A stretch of 36,752 nucleotides of DNA from Actinokineospora spheciospongiae (GTDB lineage: Bacteria; Actinomycetota; Actinomycetes; Mycobacteriales; Pseudonocardiaceae). The notes under the pieces are model-generated. The model was not told where the DNA came from. It searched no databases and was given only the letters and a program-made list of their open reading frames with translations. The translations under genes and the position numbers were made by a program. The stretch is from contig NZ_AYXG01000169.1 in the NCBI RefSeq assembly GCF_000564855.1, forward strand, positions 1 through 36,752, written 5' to 3'. Of this stretch, positions 24,800 to 33,350 are shown piece after piece. The number at the start of each line of letters is the position of its first letter. Position 1 is the stretch's first letter.

Positions 24800-24805
24800 T
24801 AGGGT
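24800..24805 (+). promoter_or_regulatory. Likely leaderless -10 of the 24.8-33.0 kb operon
   Basis: TAGGGT fits TANNNT and ends six bases before ATG 24812. No Shine-Dalgarno precedes the ATG, which agrees with a leaderless transcript. The -35 is not clear. Confidence 0.5.
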
Positions 24806-24811
24806 CGGGGC

Positions 24812-25828
24812 ATGAGCAGCGTGGAGCGGGTGGAGGCCCTTCCGCTGATCGACATCTCGCGGTTCCGGGGTGCCGGTCGGGAGGGGTTCCTCGACGAGTT
24901 GCGGTGGGCCGCGCACGAGGTCGGGTTCTTCTACGTCGTCGGGCACGGGGTGCCCGAGGCGGTGACGGACGGGATCTTCCGGGTGGCGCGGGAGTTCTTC
25001 GCGCTGCCGCAGGAGCGGCGGCTGGCCATCGAGAACATCCACTCGCCACAGTTCCGGGGGTACACCCGGACCGGGTACGAGTTCACCGGCGGCACCCGCG
25101 ACTGGCGCGAGCAGGTCGACATCGGTCCCGAGCGGGTCCCCGTCGAGGCGCCGGAGCACGACTGGCAGCGGTTGGTCGGGCCCAACCAGTGGCCGGAGGA
25201 CCTGCCCGGGTTCAAGCGGACCGTGCTGGCCTGGCAGGACGAGGCGCTGCGGGTGAGCCGGGAGGTGCTGCGGGCGCTGGCCGCCGCGCTGGGCGCCGAC
25301 GAGGGCCACTTCGACCGGTGGTTCGACGAGGAGGCCTCGACCCACGTCAAGGTCGTGCGCTACCCCGGCCGCCCGGCCGACGACGCCGAGCAGGGCGTTG
25401 GCGCGCACAAGGACTACGGCTACCTGGCCCTGTTGCAGCAGGACGACGTGGGCGGGTTGCAGGTGCAGCTCTCCGACGGGTCCTGGATCGACGCCACCCC
25501 GGTGCCGGGCAGCTTCGTGTTCAACATCGGCGAGATGCTGGAGATCGCCACCGGCGGCTACCTGACCGCCACCCGCCACCGCGTGCTCAGCCCGCCCGCG
25601 GGCGTCGAGCGCTTCTCCGTGCCGTTCTTCCTCGGCCCGCGCCTCGACGCCGTGGTGGAGCCCCTCGACCTGCCCGCCGACCTCGCCGCGCAGGCGCGCG
25701 GGGTCAGCGCGGACGCCGACAACCCGCTGCACGCCGCGTTCGGGGAGAACGCCCTGGTGGGGTGGCTGCGGTCGCACCCGAAGGTGGCGCGGCGCTGGTG
25801 GTCCGACGTGCTGGCGGCCCGCGCGTGA
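24812..25828 (+). CDS. Fe(II)/2-oxoglutarate-type oxygenase, isopenicillin N synthase-like
   Basis: 338 residues. The N-terminal DIOX_N domain (LPLIDISRF, EVGFFYVVGHGVPE, FFALPQERR) precedes the double-stranded beta-helix with the iron ligands His199, Asp201 (GAHKDYG) and His256 (TRHRV), and Arg267-x-Ser269 (RFS) for a 2-oxoacid or carboxylate. Members hydroxylate, desaturate or oxidatively cleave small molecules; the substrate is not readable. It is the first gene of an eight-gene operon. The next gene's GTG overlaps its stop (GTGA), so enzyme and sulfhydrylase are co-translated. The ATG is probably leaderless. Confidence 0.93.
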   Translation: MSSVERVEALPLIDISRFRGAGREGFLDELRWAAHEVGFFYVVGHGVPEAVTDGIFRVAREFFALPQERRLAIENIHSPQFRGYTRTGYEFTGGTRDWREQVDIGPERVPVEAPEHDWQRLVGPNQWPEDLPGFKRTVLAWQDEALRVSREVLRALAAALGADEGHFDRWFDEEASTHVKVVRYPGRPADDAEQGVGAHKDYGYLALLQQDDVGGLQVQLSDGSWIDATPVPGSFVFNIGEMLEIATGGYLTATRHRVLSPPAGVERFSVPFFLGPRLDAVVEPLDLPADLAAQARGVSADADNPLHAAFGENALVGWLRSHPKVARRWWSDVLAARA

Positions 25829-27099
25829 CCCACCGGTTCGAGACCCGCCAGGTCCACGCGGGCGCCCAGCCCGACCCCACGACGGGCGCGCGGGCGACCC
25901 CGGTGCACCTGTCCACGTCCTTCGTCTTCCGCGACGCCGAGCACGCCGCCGCCGCGTTCGCGCTGCGAGACCTGGAGACGCACGCCTACTCCCGGCTGTC
26001 CAACCCGACGACCGCCGTGGCCGAGGCCCGCCTGGCCGACCTGGAGGGCGGGGTGGCGGCGGTCGCGGTGGCCAGCGGGCAGTCGGCGACCGCGCTGGCG
26101 GTGCTGAACCTGGCGCGGGCGGGCGAGCACGTCGTGGCCGCCTCCTCCCTCTACGGCGGCACGCACACCCTGCTCGCGCACACCCTCGACGACCTGGGGA
26201 TCACCACCACCTTCGTCGACGACCAGGACGACCCGGCCGCCTGGCGGGCCGCGACCCGCCCGAACACCCGCGCCTACTACGCCGAGACCGTGGGCAACCC
26301 GCGCGGCAATGTCCTCGACATCGCCGCCGTCGCCGACACCGCGCACGCGGCCGGGGTACCGCTGATCGTCGACAACACCGTGCCCACGCCGTACCTGTGC
26401 AGGCCGATCGAGCACGGCGCCGACGTCGTGGTGCACTCGACCACCAAGTTCCTCGCCGGGCACGGCACGGTCATCGGCGGCGCGGTCGTCGACAGCGGGC
26501 GGTTCCCGTTCGCCGCCGACCCCGACCGCTGGCCGCAGTTCTCCCGGCCCGACCCGACCTACCACGGCCTGGCCTTCGGCGACTCCGGCGAGCTGGCCTA
26601 CTGCCTGCGGCTGCGCACCCGCCTCGTCCGCGACCTGGGCCCCGCGGTGTCGCCGCTCAACTCGTTCCTGCTGCTCAACGGCATCGAGACGCTGTCGCTG
26701 CGGTTGGAGCGGCACGTGGCCAACGCGACCGCCGTGGCCCGGTGGCTGCGCGAGCGGCCCGAGGTGCGGGCGGTGCACTACGCGGGCCTGCCCGACAGCC
26801 CGTGGCACGCCGCGGCGCGGCGGTACCTGCCGCTGGGCGTGGGCGGCGTGCTGGCCTTCGAGCTGCCCGACTTCGACGCGGGCCGCCGGTTCGTCGACCG
26901 GCTGACCCTGTTCAGCCACCTGGCCAACATCGGCGACCTGCGCAGCCTGGTGATCCACCCGGCGTCGACCACGCACGCCCAGCTCGACGAGGAGCAGCAG
27001 CGCGCCGCCGGGGTCACCCCCGGGTTGGTGCGGTTGTCCGTCGGGATCGAGGGCACCCAGGACCTGCTGGCCGACCTGAACCAAGCCCTGTCCCGGTGA
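25825..27099 (+). CDS. metY: O-acetylhomoserine sulfhydrylase-like PLP enzyme
   Basis: 424 residues from GTG 25825, a Cys/Met-metabolism PLP enzyme. Landmarks: RFETRQVHAG, ATPVHLSTSF, YSRLSNPT, ASGQSATALA, Asp183 in LIVDNTVPTPYLC, PLP-lysine Lys208 in HSTTKFLAGHGT, and IGDLRSLVIHPASTTH near the end. Length and the long insert after the lysine suit the MetY type, which makes homocysteine from O-acetylhomoserine and sulfide; a gamma-lyase or thiol-transfer role on a special substrate is possible. It is set inside an importer operon with no other methionine gene, which argues for substrate catabolism or sulfur salvage as opposed to routine biosynthesis. Confidence 0.9.
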   Translation: MTHRFETRQVHAGAQPDPTTGARATPVHLSTSFVFRDAEHAAAAFALRDLETHAYSRLSNPTTAVAEARLADLEGGVAAVAVASGQSATALAVLNLARAGEHVVAASSLYGGTHTLLAHTLDDLGITTTFVDDQDDPAAWRAATRPNTRAYYAETVGNPRGNVLDIAAVADTAHAAGVPLIVDNTVPTPYLCRPIEHGADVVVHSTTKFLAGHGTVIGGAVVDSGRFPFAADPDRWPQFSRPDPTYHGLAFGDSGELAYCLRLRTRLVRDLGPAVSPLNSFLLLNGIETLSLRLERHVANATAVARWLRERPEVRAVHYAGLPDSPWHAAARRYLPLGVGGVLAFELPDFDAGRRFVDRLTLFSHLANIGDLRSLVIHPASTTHAQLDEEQQRAAGVTPGLVRLSVGIEGTQDLLADLNQALSR

Positions 27100-27113
27100 C
27101 GAGGAGTACCACC

Positions 27114-28661
27114 ATGCGCCCCCTGCTCTGGATTCCCGCCGCCGTCGTCGCGCTCGCCGCGACCACGGTCGCCTGCGGCACCGGTGGTGACCCCGGCGCC
27201 CCGGCCACGACCGCCACCCAGGCCGCCACCCCGCCCGACGACCAGCTCGACCTCGGCGCCACCGTCGACGTGCGGCTGATCCTCGAACCGGTCAGCCTCA
27301 ACCCGTTCTCCACCTCCGGTGTCGCGGTCGACCAGCTCCTGCTCGACAACGTCTACGAGGGACTGGTCAGCGCCGACACCGCCGACGGCGACAAGATCGT
27401 CCCCCGGCTGGCCACCTCCCACGAGGTCTCTCCCGACGGCCTGTCCTACACCTTCACCCTGACCCCGGACGCCAAGTTCCACGACGGCTCCGCGCTGACG
27501 TCGGCCGACGTGGTCTGGTCGCTGCAACAGCAGATCGCCCCCGGCTCCAAGGGGCTGCGCGCGGCCGAGTTCGCCTCCGTCGCCGCGGTGTCCGCACCGG
27601 ACCCGACCACGGTGAAGGTCGACCTCAAGCAGCGCGACACCTTCCTGCTGTGGAACCTGACCCAGCGCGGCGGGATCGTGTACAAGAAGGACACCGACTT
27701 CGCCACCCTGGACGCGAAGGACAACGGCTCCGGCCCGTACACCATCGCGAACTGGAACCGCGGCGCCGACATCACCCTGGCCCGAAACGACGCCTACTGG
27801 GGCGCGAAGCCGAAGAACGCCAAGGTGGTGCTGCACTACATCCCCGAGCCCAGCGCGGCGAACAACGCGCAGACCACCGGGCAGACCGACGTGCAGACCG
27901 CGGCCGACGCGACGCTGCTGCAACCGTTCACCGCCAACCCCGGCTTCACCATCCTCAGGGGAACGACGACCGACAAGTTCACCCTGGCGCTGAACAACAA
28001 GCGGGCACCGTTCGACAACCCCGACGTCCGGCACGCCTTCCGCCAGGCGATCAACAAGGAGGACGTCATCGCCGCGTACGGCGCGGGCATCCCCATCGGC
28101 GGCCCGGTCCCGCCGCAGGACCCGTGGTACACCGACCTCACCGGCACCGACGCGCACAACCCCGAGGGCGCCAAGGCCCTGCTGGCCAAGGCGGGCCACG
28201 CGGGTGGCCTGGCGGTGACCCTGGACGTCCCCAACGTCTACCCGCGCGCCATCGCCGACGTGCTGGTGTCGAACCTCAAGCAGGTCGGCGTCACCCTCAC
28301 CGTCCGCCAGGTCGAGTTCCCCACCTGGCTGACCCGGGTGTTCACCAACCACGACTACGAGCTGAGCATCGTCGACCACGCCGAGGCCCGCGACATCGGC
28401 AACTACGCCAAGCCCGACTACTACTTCGGCTACGACAACAAGCAGGTCCAGGCCGACTACGCCGCCGCCCGCGCCGCCGCCTCCGACGGCGAGCGCGACG
28501 AACTGCTGCGCAAGGTCGCCAAGCAGGCCTCCGACGACGCCGCCACCGACTGGCTGTTCGTCAACCAGACCCACACCGTCGTGCGCACCGGCGTCTACGG
28601 CGTGCCGTCGGCGGAGACCACCAACCGGTTCCCGCTCAGCGGCATCGCGGTCGGCAAGTGA
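27114..28661 (+). CDS. Peptide/nickel-type ABC transporter substrate-binding lipoprotein
   Basis: 515 residues, SBP_bac_5 family. The signal peptide ends in the lipobox AATTVAC with lipidated Cys21. Then a Thr/Ala/Pro-rich linker and the domain: EPVSLNPFSTSG, VYEGLV, ATSHEVSPDGLSYTFTLTPDAKFHDGSALTSADVVWSL, GSGPYTIANW, NPDVRHAFRQAINKEDVIAAY. It delivers a peptide-like or other polar solute to the permeases downstream. ATG 27114 has GAGGAG nine bases upstream and lies 14 bp after metY. Which ligand it binds cannot be read from the sequence. Confidence 0.94.
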   Translation: MRPLLWIPAAVVALAATTVACGTGGDPGAPATTATQAATPPDDQLDLGATVDVRLILEPVSLNPFSTSGVAVDQLLLDNVYEGLVSADTADGDKIVPRLATSHEVSPDGLSYTFTLTPDAKFHDGSALTSADVVWSLQQQIAPGSKGLRAAEFASVAAVSAPDPTTVKVDLKQRDTFLLWNLTQRGGIVYKKDTDFATLDAKDNGSGPYTIANWNRGADITLARNDAYWGAKPKNAKVVLHYIPEPSAANNAQTTGQTDVQTAADATLLQPFTANPGFTILRGTTTDKFTLALNNKRAPFDNPDVRHAFRQAINKEDVIAAYGAGIPIGGPVPPQDPWYTDLTGTDAHNPEGAKALLAKAGHAGGLAVTLDVPNVYPRAIADVLVSNLKQVGVTLTVRQVEFPTWLTRVFTNHDYELSIVDHAEARDIGNYAKPDYYFGYDNKQVQADYAAARAAASDGERDELLRKVAKQASDDAATDWLFVNQTHTVVRTGVYGVPSAETTNRFPLSGIAVGK

Positions 28662-29608
28662 CCTTCTGGCTGCTGCGCCGGGTCGCGCTGTTCGCCGTCT
28701 CGCTGCTGGTGGCGAGCGTGCTGGTGTTCGCCCTGCTGCGGCTGCTGCCCGGCGACGTGGCGGCCACCATCGCGGGCACCGACGCGACCCCGCAGCGGCT
28801 GGCAGCCATCCGCGCCGAACTGGGCCTGGACCGGTCGCTGCCCGCCCAGTACGGCTCGTGGCTGGCGGGGGTGCTGCGCGGCGACTTCGGCACCTCGCAG
28901 CTCAACGGCGCCTCGGTGAGCGCTGAGCTGGGGCGCAAGCTGTCGGTGACCGCGCCGCTCGTGCTCGGCGGCGCGCTGCTGGCGGTGCTGGTCGCGTTGC
29001 CGTTCGGGGTGCTCGCCGCGGTGCGCAACCGGACGTTCGTGGGCACCGGGATCAGCGCGGTGTCGCAGGTCGGGATCGCGGTGCCGACGCTGTGGCTGGG
29101 CCTGGTCCTGGTGCTGGTGTTCTCGGTGCAGCTCGGCGCGCTGCCCGCGCAGGGCTTCCCCGTCGACGGCTGGGCGGACCCGGGGTCGGCCGTGCGGAGC
29201 CTGGTGCTGCCGTGGGTGGCGCTGGGGCTGACCGAGGGGGCGGTGCTGCTGCGGTTCGTGCGCTCGGCGGTGCTCGGCGTGCTGCACTCGGACTTCCTGC
29301 GCACCGCCAGGGCCAAGGGGTTGACCAGGGGGCAGGCGTTGCGCGCGCACGGGTTCCGCAACGCCGCGCTGCCGGTGGTGTCGGTGCTGGGCGTGCAGTT
29401 GGCGACGCTGATCGTGGGCGCGGTCGTGGTGGAGCGGGTGTTCACGCTGCCGGGGGTGGGCAGCATGCTGGTGGTCGACGTGGGCAACCGCGACCTGGTG
29501 AAGGTGCAGGGGGAGGTGTTCCTGGTGGTGGCCGCCGTACTGGTGATCAGCCTGCTGGTGGACGTCGCGCACCGGTTGATCGACCCGCGGTTGCGGGAGG
29601 TCCGGTGA
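28658..29608 (+). CDS. ABC transporter permease, DppB-type
   Basis: 316 residues with six predicted transmembrane helices. It starts RRVALFAVSLLVASVLVFALLRLLPGD, typical of DppB/OppB, and the EAA loop appears as FLRTARAKGLTRGQALRAHGFRNAALPV. It forms the channel with the DppC-type protein. GTG 28658 overlaps the stop of the binding-protein gene (GTGA). Confidence 0.94.
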   Translation: MTFWLLRRVALFAVSLLVASVLVFALLRLLPGDVAATIAGTDATPQRLAAIRAELGLDRSLPAQYGSWLAGVLRGDFGTSQLNGASVSAELGRKLSVTAPLVLGGALLAVLVALPFGVLAAVRNRTFVGTGISAVSQVGIAVPTLWLGLVLVLVFSVQLGALPAQGFPVDGWADPGSAVRSLVLPWVALGLTEGAVLLRFVRSAVLGVLHSDFLRTARAKGLTRGQALRAHGFRNAALPVVSVLGVQLATLIVGAVVVERVFTLPGVGSMLVVDVGNRDLVKVQGEVFLVVAAVLVISLLVDVAHRLIDPRLREVR

Positions 29609-30450
29609 CCGCCCTGCGGGTCCTGCGGCTGGTCGCCCGCCGCCCGACCGGGGCGTTCGGGCTGGTCTGGCTGGGGCTGCTCACCGTGGGCGCGGTCGTG
29701 TCGCTGTTCTGGACGCCGTTCGACCCGCAGCGGACCGACCCGGGCAGCGCGTGGCTGCTGCCGTTCACCGACGGGCACGTGCTGGGCACCGACCGGATCG
29801 GGCACGACCAGTTCAGCCAACTGCTGGTCGGTGCGCGGGAGACGCTGGTGGTGGCGGTCTGCTCGGCGTTGGTGGCCGCCGTCGTGGGGCTGGCGCTGGG
29901 GCTGGTCGCCGCCCTGGGACCGCGCTGGGTCGGGTTCTCGGCCGTGGCGCTGATCGACATCCTGGTGGCGTTCCCGACGCTGCTGCTGGCCATGGTGCTC
30001 GCCGCGGTCTACGGCAGCTCGCTGGGCACGGTCGTCGTCGCCATCGGCATCGGGTTCGGCGTGGCGGTGGCCAGGGTCGCCCGCGCGGAGATCACCGCCG
30101 TGCGGGGCACCGACTACGTGCTCGCCGCCCGCGTCGGCGGCGCCGGGACCGGGCGGATCATCCGCCGCCACCTGCTGCCCAACATCGCCCCCACGCTGAT
30201 CGTGCAACTGTCGCTGGTCATGGCGCTGGCGGTGCTGGTGGAGGCCGCGCTGACCTACCTCGGCTACGGCAGCGCGCCGTCGTCGCCGTCCTGGGGCGGG
30301 ATGCTGCACGAGCAGCAGGCGCACATCGCCGCCCGGCCGCTGCTGGTCATCTGGCCCGGCCTGGCGGTGGCGCTGACCGTGCTGGCGTTCAACCTGCTCG
30401 GCGACGCGCTGCGCGAGGCCACCGACCCGAGGCTGGTGCGGACCCGATGA
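29605..30450 (+). CDS. ABC transporter permease, DppC-type
   Basis: 281 residues. The DppC layout is clear: one N-terminal helix, FTDGHVLGTDRIGHDQFSQLLVGARETL, then five helices with the EAA loop YVLAARVGGAGTGRIIRRHLLPNIAPTL, and SWGGMLHEQQ near the end. GTG 29605 overlaps the DppB-type stop (GTGA). Confidence 0.94.
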   Translation: MTALRVLRLVARRPTGAFGLVWLGLLTVGAVVSLFWTPFDPQRTDPGSAWLLPFTDGHVLGTDRIGHDQFSQLLVGARETLVVAVCSALVAAVVGLALGLVAALGPRWVGFSAVALIDILVAFPTLLLAMVLAAVYGSSLGTVVVAIGIGFGVAVARVARAEITAVRGTDYVLAARVGGAGTGRIIRRHLLPNIAPTLIVQLSLVMALAVLVEAALTYLGYGSAPSSPSWGGMLHEQQAHIAARPLLVIWPGLAVALTVLAFNLLGDALREATDPRLVRTR

Positions 30451-31232
30451 GCCTGCTGACCGTGCGCGGCCTGACCGTGCGCCTGGGCGGCAAGACCCTG
30501 CTCGACGGCATCGACCTCGACCTGGGGGCGGGGGAGCGGCTGGGGCTCATCGGCGAGTCCGGTTCCGGCAAGTCGCTCACCGCGCTGGCGGTCCTGGGGC
30601 TGCTGCCCGACGGCGCCGAGGTCGGGGGCAGCGTCCGGCTCGACGGCACCGAACTGCTCGGCCTCGACGACCGGCGGATGTCGCGGGTGCGCGGCGAGCG
30701 GATCGCCATGGTGTTCCAGGAGCCGCGCACCGCGCTGAACCCGCTGATGCGCGTGGGCAGGCAGGTGGCCGAGCCGCTGCGCCGCCACCGCGGCCTGTCC
30801 ACCCGCGCCGCCGCCGCCCGCGCGGTCGAGCTGATCGACAGCGTCGGCCTGCCCGACCCCGAGCGCGCCGCCCGCGCCTACCCGCACCAGCTCTCCGGCG
30901 GCCAGCTCCAGCGCGTCGGCATCGCCACCGCCCTGGCCTGCGACCCGGCCCTGCTGCTCGCCGACGAACCCACCACCGCCCTCGACGTCACCGTGCAGGC
31001 CGACGTCCTCGCCCTGCTCGACCGGCTCGTCGACGAGCACGGCACCGCCCTGCTGTTCATCACCCACGACCTCGCCGTCCTGGCCAGGGTCGCCCGCCGG
31101 GTGCTGGTGCTCGGCGGCGGGCGGGTGCTGGAAGAGGGCACCCTGACCGACGTCCTGCGCGCCCCGACCCACGACTACACCCGCACGCTGCTCGCCGCCG
31201 CCCGCGCCACCTCGTTCACCCGGGAGGCCTGA
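30447..31232 (+). CDS. ABC transporter ATP-binding protein, DppD-type
   Basis: 261 residues. Walker A GESGSGKS, Q-loop VFQEPRTALNP, signature LSGGQLQRVG, Walker B LLLADEPTTALD and the switch His in ITHD are all intact. It lacks the long C-terminal oligopeptide-transporter extension with the iron-sulfur cysteines seen in some DppD proteins. ATG 30447 overlaps the previous stop (ATGA). Confidence 0.94.
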   Translation: MSLLTVRGLTVRLGGKTLLDGIDLDLGAGERLGLIGESGSGKSLTALAVLGLLPDGAEVGGSVRLDGTELLGLDDRRMSRVRGERIAMVFQEPRTALNPLMRVGRQVAEPLRRHRGLSTRAAAARAVELIDSVGLPDPERAARAYPHQLSGGQLQRVGIATALACDPALLLADEPTTALDVTVQADVLALLDRLVDEHGTALLFITHDLAVLARVARRVLVLGGGRVLEEGTLTDVLRAPTHDYTRTLLAAARATSFTREA

Positions 31233-32005
31233 TGCTCACCGCCGAGGGGCTGAACCGCACCTACCGCCTGCCGCGGCGGTCGCTGTTCGGGGCGCCGGGG
31301 CAGCGGTACGCCGTGCGCGACGTCAGCCTGGCGCTGGCCCCGGGGGAGCGGCTGGGCGTGGTGGGCGAGTCCGGGTCGGGCAAGTCGACGCTGCTGCGGC
31401 TGCTGCTGGCCCTGGACCGGCCGGACTCCGGCGCGGTCACCTTCCGCGGCCGGGCCGTGCACCCCACCGGGGACCTGCGCTGGTTCCGCCGCGAGGTGCA
31501 GATGGTGCCGCAGGACCCGTACGGCTCGCTGGACCCGAGGATGCGGATCGGCGACAGCGTCCGCGAGCCGCTGGAGTGCCTGCGGGTGCCCGGTGACCAC
31601 CGGGCCCGCGTCGCCGAACTGCTCGCCGCCGTGGGCCTCGACGCCGACGCCGCCGGGCGGTACCCGCACGAGTTCTCCGGCGGGCAGCGCCAGCGCGTCG
31701 CCATCGCCCGCGCGCTCGGCCCGGAACCCGCGGTGCTGCTCGCCGACGAACCGTTCTCCGCCCTCGACGTGGCGGTCCGCGTCCAGGTCACCGCGCTGGT
31801 GCAGGACCTGGTGGACCGGCTCGGGCTGGCGCTGGTCCTGGTCTCGCACGACATCGGGGTGGTCCAACAGCTCTGCGACCGGCTGCTGGTGCTCAAGGAC
31901 GGCGTGGCGGTGGAGTCCGGGGCCACCGCGGACGTCCTGCGCGCGCCGTCGCACCCGTACACCCGGGCCCTGCTCGACGCCGTCCCCCGGCTGCCGGAGG
32001 TCTGA
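31232..32005 (+). CDS. ABC transporter ATP-binding protein, DppF-type
   Basis: 257 residues. Walker A GESGSGKS, Q-loop MVPQDPYGSLDPRM, signature FSGGQRQRVA, Walker B VLLADEPFSALD, switch SHD. The N-terminal TYRLPRRSLFGAPGQRYAVRDVSLAL and PYGSLDPR are typical of the DppF/OppF partner. Its ATG shares one base with the stop of the previous gene (TGATG). With the DppD-type protein it makes the heterodimeric motor. Confidence 0.94.
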   Translation: MLTAEGLNRTYRLPRRSLFGAPGQRYAVRDVSLALAPGERLGVVGESGSGKSTLLRLLLALDRPDSGAVTFRGRAVHPTGDLRWFRREVQMVPQDPYGSLDPRMRIGDSVREPLECLRVPGDHRARVAELLAAVGLDADAAGRYPHEFSGGQRQRVAIARALGPEPAVLLADEPFSALDVAVRVQVTALVQDLVDRLGLALVLVSHDIGVVQQLCDRLLVLKDGVAVESGATADVLRAPSHPYTRALLDAVPRLPEV

Positions 32006-32009
32006 ACCC

Positions 32010-32999
32010 ATGCGCGCCGGACCGCACAACGCCCTCACCGACGTCCCCGGGGTCCTCCTCGGCCACGCCACCCGCATCGGCGGCGGCGCCCTCACCGGCA
32101 CCACCGCCGTCCTGCTCCCGGAGGGCACCGTCACCGCCGTCGACGTGCGCGGCGGCGGCCCCAGCACCCGCGACACCCTCGCCCTCGACCCGCGCGAGGA
32201 CCGCCGCGCCGTCGCCGCCCTGGTGCTCACCGGCGGCAGCTCCTACGGCCTGGGCACCGCCCACGGCGTCCTCGACTGGGTCGCCCGGCACCGCCCCTGG
32301 GCCGACCCGGTCGTCCCCACCGCCGCCCTGTTCGACCTGGGCCGCGGGGGCGACTTCACCGCCCACCCGCGCCCCGAGGTCGGCCACGAGGCGGCGTCGG
32401 CCGCCGCGGGCGGGCCGGTCGCGCAGGGCAACGTCGGCGCCGGGACCGGGGCGCTGACCGCGCAGATGAAGGGCGGCCTCGGCACCGCCAGCGCCACCTT
32501 CCCCGACGGCACCACCGTCGCCGCCGTGGTCGGCATGAACTCCCACCACCCCGCGGTCGACCCGGCCACCGGGCTCCCGCTCGGCGTCGCGTTCGGCCTG
32601 CCCGGCGAGTTCCCGCTCGTCCCCGTCGCCCCGGAGGTGATCGCCGCGGGCCGGGAGCGGTTGCGGGCCACGTTCGAGGCCCGGCGGTTCCGCGCGCCGC
32701 TCAACACCGTCATCGGCGTCGTGGCCACCACCGCCCCGCTCACCCCCGGCCAGGCCCACCGCCTCGCCGACGCCGGGCACAACGGCCTGTCCCTGGCCAT
32801 CCGCCCGTCGCACGGCCTGGCCGACGGCGACACGATCTTCGCCGCCGCCACCGGGTCCTCCGGCACCGCCGCGACCGCGCTCTCCGCCGCTCCCGGCGTG
32901 TTCGCCCGCGCCATCGCCCACGCCGTCCTCGCCGCCACGTCGATCACCACCGACTGGGGCGAACTGCTCGCCCACCGGGACCTCTACCCGCAACCCTGA
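32010..32999 (+). CDS. P1/DmpA-family aminopeptidase (Ntn-type)
   Basis: 329 residues. It resembles the mycobacterial Rv1333-like branch of peptidase family S58: LTDVPGVLLGHATR, VDVRGGGPSTRDT, LTGGSSYGLGTAHGV, GNVGAGTGA, MKGGLGTASATFPDG, VDPATGLPLG. By comparison with DmpA (Gly-Ser before IIVVVATDAPL), the self-cleavage and nucleophile site should be Asn232-Thr233 in PLNTVIGVVATTAPL. DmpA relatives release N-terminal amino acids, including D- and beta-residues, from small peptides. It lies four bases after the ATPase gene and closes the operon, so it probably opens the imported substrate in the cytoplasm. No signal peptide is present. Confidence 0.9.
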   Translation: MRAGPHNALTDVPGVLLGHATRIGGGALTGTTAVLLPEGTVTAVDVRGGGPSTRDTLALDPREDRRAVAALVLTGGSSYGLGTAHGVLDWVARHRPWADPVVPTAALFDLGRGGDFTAHPRPEVGHEAASAAAGGPVAQGNVGAGTGALTAQMKGGLGTASATFPDGTTVAAVVGMNSHHPAVDPATGLPLGVAFGLPGEFPLVPVAPEVIAAGRERLRATFEARRFRAPLNTVIGVVATTAPLTPGQAHRLADAGHNGLSLAIRPSHGLADGDTIFAAATGSSGTAATALSAAPGVFARAIAHAVLAATSITTDWGELLAHRDLYPQP

Positions 33000-33042
33000 A
33001 CGGGTGTTCTCCGCTCCACAGAGGACTCGCGAAACTTTCCCC

Positions 33043-33072
33043 TTGACCCCGTGGCCGGACGACTGGCACCAT
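33043..33072 (+). promoter_or_regulatory. Possible promoter for the DUF5302 leader transcript
   Basis: -35 TTGACC (33043-33048), 18-bp spacer, weak -10 CACCAT (33067-33072). A start about seven bases later would coincide with ATG 33079 of a three-codon frame. The -10 is poor, so this is tentative. Confidence 0.35.
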
Positions 33073-33078
33073 CTACCC

Positions 33079-33090
33079 ATGCGCCTTTGA
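33079..33090 (+). CDS. Possible three-codon leader frame (Met-Arg-Leu)
   Basis: ATG CGC CTT TGA would sit at the 5' end of the transcript if the upstream promoter is real. Met-Arg-Leu is the core of macrolide-stalling erm leader peptides, but a frame this short can easily arise by chance. Kept at low confidence because a structured leader follows. Confidence 0.2.
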   Translation: MRL

Positions 33091-33350
33091 GATTCCGGGA
33101 CCTGATCCCCGCTGACGGACCACCTGCCGCAGGCTGAACCAGCCCGGTCGAGTGGGTTCCGGGGACTCCCGTCGACACCCCGCCCAGGCAGGTTCCCCTG
33201 CCGCACAGTTGGCGATCACGCATGTCCACTGACCGGTCCGCACCCGCTCGTCGGACCGGGTACCCGCCACGCCCACGGTCCGGCACCGCCGCGACCGCGG
33301 TCGGCGACCTCTTCGAGCGGCTTCGCACCATCCCTTTCCAGGAGGCCACC
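33091..33350 (+). promoter_or_regulatory. Structured leader region upstream of the DUF5302 gene
   Basis: About 260 bases with no convincing gene. CCTGCCGCA occurs twice (33123-33131 and 33197-33205). GGCAGG (33187-33192) can pair with either copy: locally as GGCAGG-TTCC-CCTGCC (33187-33202), or with the distant first copy. A further stem CCGGTCCG-n11-CGGACCGG lies at 33233-33259. An in-frame ATG at 33222 would extend the DUF5302 protein, but that part has no family features. I could not match the region to a known riboswitch. Confidence 0.4.

Noticed and set aside
18063-28661. A biosynthetic gene cluster made of the acyl-AMP ligase, MFS exporter and IPNS-like oxygenase.
   Set aside because: No carrier protein, PKS, NRPS or tailoring set connects them; rpmE, repair and DUF genes and terminators lie between, and the oxygenase belongs to an import operon.
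33085-33120. A TPP-riboswitch-like stretch (TTTGAGA ... ACCTGATCC) upstream of DUF5302.
   Set aside because: The CTGAGA and terminal stem parts are absent and the downstream gene is unrelated to thiamine; resemblance is limited to a few bases.
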